A model generated the notes under the pieces. The model made no database searches, was not told the origin of the DNA, and was given only the letters and a program-made list of their open reading frames with translations. A stretch of 64,000 bases of DNA from Sphingomonas sp. Lineage in GTDB: Bacteria; Pseudomonadota; Alphaproteobacteria; Sphingomonadales; Sphingomonadaceae. Position numbers and translations under genes: made by a program. This document shows positions 1-10,973 of this stretch, piece by piece. Numbering within the stretch: position 1 is the stretch's first letter; every line of letters starts with the position of its first letter. The stretch spans positions 1 through 64,000 of the forward strand of contig JACDEB010000001.1 in assembly GCA_013816595.1 (NCBI GenBank). Direction: 5' to 3'.

Positions 1-465
1 CCCGAAGCGACCTTCTCGACCTGTTTCGGAGCGCCGTTCATGCCGCGCCACCCGTCGGTTTACGGCAATCTGCTCAAGGAGCGGATCGCCAAGGGCGGGG
101 TCGATTGCTGGCTGGTCAACACCGGCTGGACCGGCGGCAAATATGGCGTCGGCAAGCGCATGCCGATCAAGGAAACCCGGGCGCTGCTCAACGCCGCGCT
201 CGACGGCAGCCTCAACCATGCCGAATTCCGCAAGGATCCCAATTTCGGTTTCGACGTGCCGGTCGCAGTGCCCGGGGTCGATAATTCGATCCTCGACCCG
301 CGTTCGACCTGGGCGGACAAGGACGATTATGATCGCACCGCGGCGAAGCTGGTCGACCTGTTCGTTGCCAATTTCGCCGAATTCTCTCCCCATGTCGACG
401 AGGGCGTCCGCCAATCGGGTCCAGTGCTGGTTCAACGACAACAGCCAAGCCCCGCAACCGCCTAG
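1..465 (+). CDS. pckA: Phosphoenolpyruvate carboxykinase (ATP), C-terminal part, truncated at left window edge
   Basis: Frame is open from base 1 ([29 protein letters not shown]...[28 protein letters not shown]), typical of the ATP-type PEPCK C-terminus. Confidence 0.95.
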   Translation, partial: PEATFSTCFGAPFMPRHPSVYGNLLKERIAKGGVDCWLVNTGWTGGKYGVGKRMPIKETRALLNAALDGSLNHAEFRKDPNFGFDVPVAVPGVDNSILDPRSTWADKDDYDRTAAKLVDLFVANFAEFSPHVDEGVRQSGPVLVQRQQPSPATA

Positions 466-472
466 AGCAAGC

Positions 473-554
473 CGTCATTGCGGGCGTAGCGACGCAATCC
501 AGTTCTTGCGCAACGGCACTGGATTGCTTCGTCGCTCCGCTCCTCGCAATGACG
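473..554. repeat. REP-like imperfect palindromic element
   Basis: Left arm cgtcattgcgggcgtagcgacgcaatccagt and right arm ctggattgcttcgtcgctccgctcctcgcaatgacg are near reverse complements. Spurious ORFs through it encode the repeat-derived peptide RHCEERSDEAIQ. Confidence 0.8.
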
Positions 555-563
555 AGCTCTGAG

Positions 564-1010
564 ATGACCGACCACAGCCCACGCCTGTTCGCTTCCGACG
601 CCGAACTCGAACATCTTGGCGAAGGCCTCATGGCGCTCACGTTGAGCAAGGCCGAATGGACTCACGAGGCCCACCTCGGAGCGACCACCTATTTGTTGCT
701 CAAACGCCCCAACATCGATCTCGATCGTCAGCTGCCGGGCTTCATCCGCGCCTTCAATGAAAGCGTCGGCGGAGTGAACAATGACAGCGAAGGCTATCAC
801 GAGACCATCACCCGAGCTTATCTGCGCGGCATCCGCCTGTCCCTCGAAGAAGCCGACCTGAAACGCCCGCTCCACGAGCTGGTCAACGAGCTTCTGCTGT
901 CGCCGATGGGCCGCCGCGACTGGCCGCTGCGTTTCTGGTCGAAGGAGCGGCTGATGAGCGTCGCCGCGCGGCGCGACTACGTCGAACCCGATCTCGCAGC
1001 CATGCCGTGA
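564..1010 (+). CDS. Conserved uncharacterised protein with WTHEAH and YHET motifs
   Basis: ORF 549..1010. The ATG at 549 lies inside the palindromic element, so the ATG at 564 (MTDHSPRLF...) is preferred. Confidence 0.7.
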   Translation: MTDHSPRLFASDAELEHLGEGLMALTLSKAEWTHEAHLGATTYLLLKRPNIDLDRQLPGFIRAFNESVGGVNNDSEGYHETITRAYLRGIRLSLEEADLKRPLHELVNELLLSPMGRRDWPLRFWSKERLMSVAARRDYVEPDLAAMP

Positions 1011-1073
1011 TTGCAGCGGAACGTTAGGTCGCGGTCGATCATTAAGGCTTCGCAATCACTCAGGAGACGGTCG

Positions 1074-1640
1074 ATGGAAATGATGAACGCACTCACCGAT
1101 GAAGGCGGAGTCGACGCGATCTCGCGCGAATTGGGGATCGATCAGCAGACCGCACAAAAGGGCGTTGGTGCATTGCTCCCGGCGATTCTCGATGGTCTTC
1201 GCGGCCAGACCGGCGCCATCGGCGGCCAATCCTCGGGCGGACTCGGAAGCCTTGTTGGCTTGAGCACGATCCTGGGATCTTTGGGCGGCGGATCGCTGCT
1301 GACGAACGTCCTTGCCCGCGAACCGACCGACGTCGACCAGGGCAACCAGGTGCTGGGCCAGATTTTCGGCGGCAAGGATACCAGCCGCGCAGTCGCCGCC
1401 GATGCCGCGCAGAAAAGCGGCTTGTCGAGCGACCTGCTCAAAAAAATGCTGCCCTTCGTCGCGATGCTCGCGGCTGGCTATCTCGCCAAACGCATGGGCC
1501 AGCCAACCGCGCCGGCGGGCGCCCCGGCGGGTACCGGCGCACCGCCGCCCGATCAAGACGGCGGACTGCTCGGCTCATTGCTCGGCGGTGGTGGCAGCGG
1601 CGTTCTTGGTTCGATCCTCAGCGGACTAAGCCGCCGTTAG
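1074..1640 (+). CDS. DUF937 domain-containing protein
   Basis: MMNALTDEGGVDAISRELGIDQQTAQKGVGALLPAILDGL plus Gly-rich C-terminus. Start chosen inside ORF 1011..1640. Confidence 0.8.
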   Translation: MEMMNALTDEGGVDAISRELGIDQQTAQKGVGALLPAILDGLRGQTGAIGGQSSGGLGSLVGLSTILGSLGGGSLLTNVLAREPTDVDQGNQVLGQIFGGKDTSRAVAADAAQKSGLSSDLLKKMLPFVAMLAAGYLAKRMGQPTAPAGAPAGTGAPPPDQDGGLLGSLLGGGGSGVLGSILSGLSRR

Positions 1641-3526
1641 GCTGCCGCCTTCGTCCGTGCGACATAATCTTCGACGTTGAGCGCCAGCACATCTAGCGGG
1701 ACGTTTCCGCCAAGCACCACCGCATCGTCGAACGCGCGCAAATCGTAGCGCGGCCCGAGGTCGGCGATCGCCTTGTCGCGCAGCCGGTTGATCTGGTTCT
1801 GCCCGACCTTGTAGCCGCATGCTTGTCCCGGCCACGCGCAATAGCGATCGAGTTCGCTCGCCACCTCGAGCGGGTTGGAGCCGTTGACCCGGACGAAATA
1901 ATCGACGCCCTGTTCGCGGGTCCAGCCCTTGGCGTGGAGTCCGGTGTCGACGACCAGGCGGCAGGCGCGGAACGCGATCGACTGAAGGTATCCAAGCCGA
2001 CCGACCGGGAAATCGTCATAGACCCCCATCTCGTCGACCAATTGCTCGGCATAGAGCGCCCAGCCTTCGGAATACGCGTTGAACGCGAGCAGGGTGCGGA
2101 TCAGCGGCAGCTTGTTGGCATATTCGCCCTGCCATACATGGCCCGGAATGGCTTCGTGCGCGGCCAGATCGGGCAGGCTGTACTTACTGTGCAGATCGGT
2201 CGAGCGCAGGTTGATCCAGAACTTGCCCGGGATCTTGCCGTCGATCGACCCGGCGCCCCCATAAGCGCCCGGTGCTCCAGGCTCCTGCTCGGGCGACATC
2301 CGCCGCACTTCGAGGTGACCCGGGACCACCGTGTTGAAGGTCCGCGGAATGACCTTGTCGCGGATGATCTGCAGCCGCTGGTTGATGTAGGCGATGATTT
2401 CGGCGCGACCCTTGTCGCCGTCGCTGAACTTGAACCGCGGGTCCTTGGCCAGGCCCTGCATGCGCGCGCCGACCGAACCCTGAGTATAGCCCAGGCTTTT
2501 CAATATCGGGTCCATCCGGCCTTGCAACTCGGCGACCTGCTGCAGTCCGATGCGGTGGATTTCGTCCGGCGGCGTGTCGGTCGTGGTCGAGGCCTTGAGC
2601 GCATATCGATAATATTCCTCGCCGCGCGGCCGCGACGATATACCGGCGAGGCCAGTGGCCAGCGCCCGCTCGGCCTGAAGCTCTGCGATCTGGCGCTGGA
2701 GCGCCGGAACGATACTTCCAGTGACGATCTTCGCCGCGCGCGCTTCCCAATCGCCGGGGATGGCTTTGGCCTTGGTCTTCTGGGCCAGGCTTGAAGCCAT
2801 CGATCCACCACCCTTGGCGGCATTGTTCGCCGAAATGGTCAGCTGGGCGATGGTCTTGTCGGCCAGGAAGCTTGGCGGGACCAGCCCAAGCGCACGTGCC
2901 GCCTGCAGGCGTTCAAGCTCGCCATCGAGAACTGCCGGCAATTGTTCGAGACGGGTGAGATAGGCCTCGGCGTCGCTGGCATTGTCGACCGGCACGTCGG
3001 CATCGAGAAAGTTGGGCGTGTCGAGATAGGCCCCGACGTTTTGGATCACCACGTAAGGCGAGTTGCGATAGCCACCGACCGCGACGTCGCCATAGGGAAA
3101 GGCAAAACCCTGGAGCGCGGTGCGATAGGCGCTTTTGACCGTTTCGACGCTTGTTCGGGTGGAGAAACTGAGCGCTGCGGTATCGACCGCTTCGGCGCGG
3201 GCGAGGTCGGCGGCGATGACATCGGCGACTTTTTTCTGTCCGGCGATGCTGCGGTCGGTAAGCCGGGTCCGCATCCACGCCCGCTGGCCAATGTCGAGGC
3301 CGAGCGACGTCGCGCTTTCGGGTGACAAAGCGAGCAGATTGTGGCCGAAGCTGTCGAGCATCGCCTTGGCCGCAGCCTCACTCGTGACCGCCGGAAGAGG
3401 CGGCGCTGTCGGCGGATCGGGGAGGATCGGCATTCCCGCCCGCATCTGCCGAGCGCAACCGGAAAGCAGCGGCATTGCGGCGGTTGCGGCAAGGCCGGCA
3501 AGGGTTTGGCGACGGCTAAAGGACAT
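1637..3526 (-). CDS. DUF885 family protein (putative metallo-carboxypeptidase), lipoprotein/Tat-like signal
   Basis: N-terminus MSFSRRQTLAGLAATAAMPLLSGCARQ; HEAIPGH metal-binding motif. Confidence 0.88.
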   Translation of the reverse strand: MSFSRRQTLAGLAATAAMPLLSGCARQMRAGMPILPDPPTAPPLPAVTSEAAAKAMLDSFGHNLLALSPESATSLGLDIGQRAWMRTRLTDRSIAGQKKVADVIAADLARAEAVDTAALSFSTRTSVETVKSAYRTALQGFAFPYGDVAVGGYRNSPYVVIQNVGAYLDTPNFLDADVPVDNASDAEAYLTRLEQLPAVLDGELERLQAARALGLVPPSFLADKTIAQLTISANNAAKGGGSMASSLAQKTKAKAIPGDWEARAAKIVTGSIVPALQRQIAELQAERALATGLAGISSRPRGEEYYRYALKASTTTDTPPDEIHRIGLQQVAELQGRMDPILKSLGYTQGSVGARMQGLAKDPRFKFSDGDKGRAEIIAYINQRLQIIRDKVIPRTFNTVVPGHLEVRRMSPEQEPGAPGAYGGAGSIDGKIPGKFWINLRSTDLHSKYSLPDLAAHEAIPGHVWQGEYANKLPLIRTLLAFNAYSEGWALYAEQLVDEMGVYDDFPVGRLGYLQSIAFRACRLVVDTGLHAKGWTREQGVDYFVRVNGSNPLEVASELDRYCAWPGQACGYKVGQNQINRLRDKAIADLGPRYDLRAFDDAVVLGGNVPLDVLALNVEDYVARTKAAA

Positions 3527-3633
3527 GACAGCGACACTCCGGAACATGGTACCGGCGACGTTTTCACGCTCTGCGCGTCCGGTCAATCGCTCGGCGCTTC
3601 ACTTTGCTGTCCGGTTCAGGGCATGATGGAGCG

Positions 3634-5978
<2,345 letters not shown>

Positions 5979-5990
5979 GTCGCTCGGGCA

Positions 5991-7154
5991 ATGACTCCGC
6001 AGGCACGGGCCCAGGCCGCGATCGACATTCTCGATTCGGTGATCGCTTCGGCGCGCGACGACGGCCCGCCCGCCGACCAGCTCGTCGGCCGCTATTTCAA
6101 AACCCGCCGCTATGCCGGATCCAAGGATCGCCGGGCGGTGCGCGAGCTGGTGTTCCAGGCCATCCGGGCCAGCGACAGCCCCGCCGACGGCCGCTCGGCG
6201 CTGCTCACGGTCGAGGGCGCGAGCGGCTGGTTCGACGGCTCGCCCCACTGTCCGGCGCCGGTCGCCGCTGGCGAGCAGCCCGCCGAGCAGCGCGTGGTGC
6301 CATTGTGGATCGAGCCTTTGCTGTCGCCATTGGTCACCCGCGACGAATGGCCCGCGCTGAGCGAGCGCGCGCCGCTCGACCTGCGGGTCAATGCCGCCCG
6401 CGCCGACCGCACTATAGTGCTCGAACAATTTCCCGGAGCGGAGCTCACCAAGCTTAGCCCTTGGGGCCTGCGTCTGGCCACCGACACCCGGATCGACGAT
6501 CATCCGGCGTTCCTCGGCGGGCTGGTCGAGGTCCAGGACGAAGGGAGCCAGCTGATTGCGCTGGCCTGCGCACCGCAGAAGGGTGAACAGCTGATCGACC
6601 TGTGCGCTGGCGCCGGCGGCAAGGCGCTGGCGTTGGCCGCAGTCGCGCCGGGCGCTTCGATCCTCGCCAGTGACAGCAATCGCGCCCGCTTGTCCCAGCT
6701 TGGTCCGCGCGCCGAACGCGCCGGCGCCACGATTGAACCCCTGCTCATCAACCCGCCGAACGAAATCGAGGAGCTATCGGCCTACGTCAGCAACGCCGAC
6801 ATGGTGCTGGTCGACGCGCCGTGCAGCGGCAGCGGCACCTGGCGGCGCAATCCCGAAGGGCGCTGGCGGCTATCTCCCGAACGGCTCGAGCGGCTCGAGA
6901 CGGCGCAGACGCGGTTGCTCGATATCGCCGCCGGGCTGGTCAAGCCGGGCGGGCGGCTCGTCTATGCGGTGTGCTCCTTGCTGTCCTGCGAAGGGGCAGG
7001 CCAGATAGATGCCTTTCTTCAGCGCCATTCATCGTGGATTAGGGTCGATGTCCCCATTCAGGGCGGGCGCGAGGATGGCGGCGGGCTGCTGCTCACTCCG
7101 GCGCACGACGGGACCGACGGATTTTTCGTCGCCTGCCTTCACCGGTCGTGCTAG
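5991..7154 (+). CDS. RsmB/NOP family 16S rRNA m5C methyltransferase
   Basis: DLCAGAGGKALALAA; VDAPCSGSGTWRRNPE; two catalytic-type Cys (APCSG, AVCSLL). Confidence 0.9.
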   Translation: MTPQARAQAAIDILDSVIASARDDGPPADQLVGRYFKTRRYAGSKDRRAVRELVFQAIRASDSPADGRSALLTVEGASGWFDGSPHCPAPVAAGEQPAEQRVVPLWIEPLLSPLVTRDEWPALSERAPLDLRVNAARADRTIVLEQFPGAELTKLSPWGLRLATDTRIDDHPAFLGGLVEVQDEGSQLIALACAPQKGEQLIDLCAGAGGKALALAAVAPGASILASDSNRARLSQLGPRAERAGATIEPLLINPPNEIEELSAYVSNADMVLVDAPCSGSGTWRRNPEGRWRLSPERLERLETAQTRLLDIAAGLVKPGGRLVYAVCSLLSCEGAGQIDAFLQRHSSWIRVDVPIQGGREDGGGLLLTPAHDGTDGFFVACLHRSC

Positions 7155-7178
7155 GCGCGGCTCGAAATGGAGAATGAA

Positions 7179-7673
7179 ATGCCTCTCTTGCCCCGGCTAT
7201 TGCTGATCGGACTTGCTGGATTTGCGCTTGCCGCACCGGGCACCGCACAGCGCTCCGACGATGAGATCATGCCGCGCTCCGTCGAGCTCGGGCGGCAGGG
7301 CAAGGCGCTGTACGCCGCGGGCAAATTCGAAGAGGCCCAGAGCCTGTTCGAAACCGCCCTCGCGGTCGATCCGCGCAACCGCTTCGCTTATGTCGATATC
7401 GCCCGAGTCGCCGAACGCCAGCACCTCTACGGCAAGGCCATAAGGATGACCAACAAAGCGCTTCAGCTCGATCCCAATGACGCCGACGCAATCGCCGTCC
7501 AGGGCGAAGCAATGGTCGAACTTGGCGCTCTCCCGCGCGCTCAGGCCAATTTCGTCAAGCTTCAGCAGGTTTGCGCCAAGGGCTGTCCGCAATTGGCTCA
7601 GTTGCAGGCCGCGATCAGCCGCGGACCGACGGTTGCCTCAGCCAAGCCGGCGCCGAGTCCCAAAACCAATTAA
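7179..7673 (+). CDS. Secreted tetratricopeptide repeat protein
   Basis: Signal peptide MPLLPRLLLIGLAGFALAAPGTAQ followed by TPR-like repeats. Confidence 0.8.
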   Translation: MPLLPRLLLIGLAGFALAAPGTAQRSDDEIMPRSVELGRQGKALYAAGKFEEAQSLFETALAVDPRNRFAYVDIARVAERQHLYGKAIRMTNKALQLDPNDADAIAVQGEAMVELGALPRAQANFVKLQQVCAKGCPQLAQLQAAISRGPTVASAKPAPSPKTN

Positions 7674-8506
7674 GCGAGCGCCCGCGCAAGCGCGATGAAT
7701 TGATCGACGCTGAGCGTTTCCGCGCGGCGTTGGGGATCGATTCCCAGGGCAATCGCGGCGTTGAGCGCATTCGGTATTGATTTCAAGGTCGACCGAAGCA
7801 TCTTCCGGCGCTGGCCGAACGCGGCCCGGGTGAGGTCGGCAAGGGTCGCCGGATCGACCCCCGCGGGACTGTCGCCGGGCGTGATGTGGACGACCGCCGA
7901 CGTCACCTTGGGCGGCGGCACGAAGGCCGATCGGCTGACCCTCATCGCAATCGCCGGGCGCGCGCGCCACTGGGCCGCCACCGTCAGCCGCCCATAAGCA
8001 TTGCTGTCGGGCGCAGCGACGATCCGTTCGGCGACTTCCTTCTGGAACATCAAGGTCAGCGATTTCCACCACGGCGGCCAGGTGGTTTCGAGCCAGCTTA
8101 GGAGCAAGGCCGTACCGACATTATACGGCAAATTGGCAACCACGTGGACGCCTGTGCCAAGCGCCGCGCGTTCGTCGATCTTCAGCGCATCGCCTTCGAT
8201 CAGCGTCAGTCGCCCGGCATATTGGCTGGCGAGTTCGGCCAATGCCGGAAGGCAGCGGCGATCGCGCTCGACCGCGGTGACGCTTGCTCCGGTATCGAGC
8301 AAGGCCCGCGTAAGGCCGCCCGGACCGGGTCCGACTTCATAGACCGAATCGCCTTCGCCAAGTCCGGGAATGGCCGCGATCCGTGCCAGCAATTGGCGGT
8401 CGAGGATGAAATTCTGGCCCAGCGCCTTGCTTGCGCTGAGTCCGTAGCGGGCAATGACTTCGCGCAGCGCTTCCGGCGAACCGGGCGGCCGCGGCTGCTC
8501 GCTCAA
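7670..8506 (-). CDS. rsmA: 16S rRNA dimethyladenosine transferase RsmA/KsgA
   Basis: ALGQNFILDRQLLARIA, VYEVGPGPGGLTRALL, VVANLPYNVGTALL. Likely TTG start at 8506 overlapping the pdxA stop (TTGA). Confidence 0.92.
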   Translation of the reverse strand: MSEQPRPPGSPEALREVIARYGLSASKALGQNFILDRQLLARIAAIPGLGEGDSVYEVGPGPGGLTRALLDTGASVTAVERDRRCLPALAELASQYAGRLTLIEGDALKIDERAALGTGVHVVANLPYNVGTALLLSWLETTWPPWWKSLTLMFQKEVAERIVAAPDSNAYGRLTVAAQWRARPAIAMRVSRSAFVPPPKVTSAVVHITPGDSPAGVDPATLADLTRAAFGQRRKMLRSTLKSIPNALNAAIALGIDPQRRAETLSVDQFIALARALA

Positions 8507-9507
8507 GCGGCCTCGGCGCGAAAGCCCGCGCTTTGTGCCGCCATCCGGATCGCCGCAGCGAACGGCCGCGGGTCGGCCTTGTCCTGGCCGGCGATATCGA
8601 ACGCCGTGCCATGATCGGGCGCGGTGCGAATGATCGGCAAGCCCAGGGTCACGTTGACTGCTTCCTCCCAGTGGAGCGCCTTGATCGGGATCAGCGCCTG
8701 GTCGTGATACATGCACAGCGCCGCATCATAACCGGCCCGGGCACGGGTATGGAACAAGGTATCGGCGGGGTGGGGGCCAGTCACTCGCCAACCCTCGGCA
8801 ATCAGCGCTGCGATTGCCGGCTCGATCAGCTCCTGCTCCTCTGTGCCCAGCCGGCCGCCTTCGCCCGAATGGGGATTGAAGCCGGATACCGCCAGTCGTG
8901 GTTCCGGAATGCCGAAATTACGCTGCAACCCGCGCAGCGCGGCGCGACCCCGCGATTCGATCAATGCGCTGGTCAGCACGCTTGCCACCTGGGCTAGAGG
9001 AACATGAGTTGTCACCGGTACCGTCCGAAGCGTCGGCCCGGCCAGCATCATCGCGACATTGCCCGAGGAAATTCCGCAGCGCTCGGCGACGAATTCGGTC
9101 TGGCCGGGATGCTGGAAGCCAATTTCGTACAATTGTTCCTTCGACACCGGGCCGGTGACGACCGCCGCCGCCGATCCGGAGCGTGCTAGTCCAACCGCAA
9201 GTTCAAGGCTGTCGAGCGAGCAATGCGCACCGGCGACGCTGGGATGTCCGGGCCGGTCGGCCTTCGCCGCAGCCAACTGCATCAGCGGCAGCCCATGATC
9301 GAAGACGCGTTCGCTTTCGCCAAGTGCGGTGATGATTTCGATCGGTCCGTCCCACACCGCGGCAAGCGCCCGCGGATCGCCCACGGCGACAAAGGTCGGA
9401 AGCCTGAAATCGGAGCGATTATCCCAGCATTTGGCGATGACTTCGGGACCGATCCCGGCGGGATCGCCAAGCGAAATGGCAATTGGCGTGAGCGGCGTCC
9501 GGATCAT
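8503..9507 (-). CDS. pdxA: 4-hydroxythreonine-4-phosphate dehydrogenase
   Basis: ISLGDPAGIGPEVIAK; HSGEGGRLGTEE; MYHDQALIPIK. Confidence 0.96.
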   Translation of the reverse strand: MIRTPLTPIAISLGDPAGIGPEVIAKCWDNRSDFRLPTFVAVGDPRALAAVWDGPIEIITALGESERVFDHGLPLMQLAAAKADRPGHPSVAGAHCSLDSLELAVGLARSGSAAAVVTGPVSKEQLYEIGFQHPGQTEFVAERCGISSGNVAMMLAGPTLRTVPVTTHVPLAQVASVLTSALIESRGRAALRGLQRNFGIPEPRLAVSGFNPHSGEGGRLGTEEQELIEPAIAALIAEGWRVTGPHPADTLFHTRARAGYDAALCMYHDQALIPIKALHWEEAVNVTLGLPIIRTAPDHGTAFDIAGQDKADPRPFAAAIRMAAQSAGFRAEAA

Positions 9508-9534
9508 CCTCGCCGCCTTAGCGCAGTTCTGACT

Positions 9535-10902
9535 CTACCGGAATTCGATCACCGCATCGCGGCGAAGATCGCGCAGGTAACGCCGCGAACGCGAATTGAT
9601 CCGCTCGTCGGCCAGCTGGTTGTAGATCTGGTCGAACGTCGGCTCGTCGGCAGTGCTCTCGTCGCGCCCGCAAATCACCAGGATGCGGACCCCTTCGTCG
9701 AGCGACCCGAACGGCTGGGTCGCCTGGCCGACCTGCATCGGCAGCATCAGCTGCTGAAGGGCAGGGGGAAGATCGCGCAGCTTGACCTGGTCGCTTTGCA
9801 CGACCTCGCCTTTAAACTCGCCGGCGATCCGTTCCGCGCCGCCGCAACCGCCGACGTTGCGCGCGGCTTCGGTGAACCTCGAAACCAGCGGCTCGGCCTG
9901 GCTTTTGGAGGTACCCTTGGGGAAATTGATCGAGACCTGCTTAAGGCTCAACACCGCGTCGCGCGGGTCGGCGGTCAGGATCTTGCGCGTATCTTGGACG
10001 GCCAGGATCGACACTCCGCCGGCGATCGGGATCGGGTTGCTGACCGAACCGGCGGTCATCTGGCGAATGGCGCTGGACAGTTCGGGCGGCAGCTGTTCGG
10101 GGCGGACCCAGCCGAGATCGCCGCCGACGGCAGCGGTCGATGCTTCCGAATATTGGCGCGCATAGCCGGCGAACGATGCGCCGTTGCGCAGCTGTTCGAG
10201 GATCTTATTGGCATTTTCCATTGTCTGGGCTGCGGTTGCCGGGGTCGCCGTAAGATAGATTTCGCCGACCTTATACTCCTCGGTGCCCTTGGACGAAGTC
10301 ATCCGGTCGAGCACCGCCTTGACCTCGTCATCACCGACACTCACGCCGCTTTCGATTTTCGCGCGCTGCAGCCGCTGCCACGCCATTTCGCCCTCGATTT
10401 GGTGGCGCATCGAATCCTTCGAAGAGCCATTGGCGACAAGGTAGGTTTCCATTTGGGCCGGAGTCTTCTTGACGTTGCCCGACACGCGCTCGAACGCGCG
10501 ATTGATTTCCGTCTGCTTGATTTCGATCTTGGCCGACTTCGCGGCCTGGATCTGGAGCGTTTCGTCGATCAGGTTGCGCAGCACCTGGTCGCGCAGACGG
10601 GCCAGCTCCTCGGCCGGGATTTCGCCGCCATTGGCAAGTGCAAGCAACGCCAGCCGATGATCGATATCGGTTTGGGTGATGATGTCGCCATTGACGATCG
10701 CGGTCGCCTTGACGACCGACGGCATGGAATTGCCGAACACCTGCGGAGCCTCGGGCAGGCGCAGCGACTGGGCGCTGTTCACCGGTGCCGGTTGAGACTG
10801 GCCGGGTGTATTCTGAGCAAATGCCGCGCCCGCGAGCAGGGAAGCGGACAAGGCGATAACGCGCAAGCCGCGCGCCGGAATCGGACGAATTACTGCTGGC
10901 AC
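9535..10902 (-). CDS. surA: SurA-like periplasmic peptidylprolyl isomerase
   Basis: Signal peptide, SurA N-domain, parvulin region (GGDLGWVRPEQLPPEL); position between lptD and pdxA. Confidence 0.88.
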   Translation of the reverse strand: MPAVIRPIPARGLRVIALSASLLAGAAFAQNTPGQSQPAPVNSAQSLRLPEAPQVFGNSMPSVVKATAIVNGDIITQTDIDHRLALLALANGGEIPAEELARLRDQVLRNLIDETLQIQAAKSAKIEIKQTEINRAFERVSGNVKKTPAQMETYLVANGSSKDSMRHQIEGEMAWQRLQRAKIESGVSVGDDEVKAVLDRMTSSKGTEEYKVGEIYLTATPATAAQTMENANKILEQLRNGASFAGYARQYSEASTAAVGGDLGWVRPEQLPPELSSAIRQMTAGSVSNPIPIAGGVSILAVQDTRKILTADPRDAVLSLKQVSINFPKGTSKSQAEPLVSRFTEAARNVGGCGGAERIAGEFKGEVVQSDQVKLRDLPPALQQLMLPMQVGQATQPFGSLDEGVRILVICGRDESTADEPTFDQIYNQLADERINSRSRRYLRDLRRDAVIEFR

Positions 10903-10973
10903 GATCGATTAATCCTTAGTTCGCAATGCAATGAGATGACGGACGCTCTGGCGCACAGCCCCTGAACCCAGCC

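Noticed and set aside
9223-10965. 580-aa plus-strand ORF over pdxA and surA
   Set aside because: Shadow ORF opposite two clear conserved genes.
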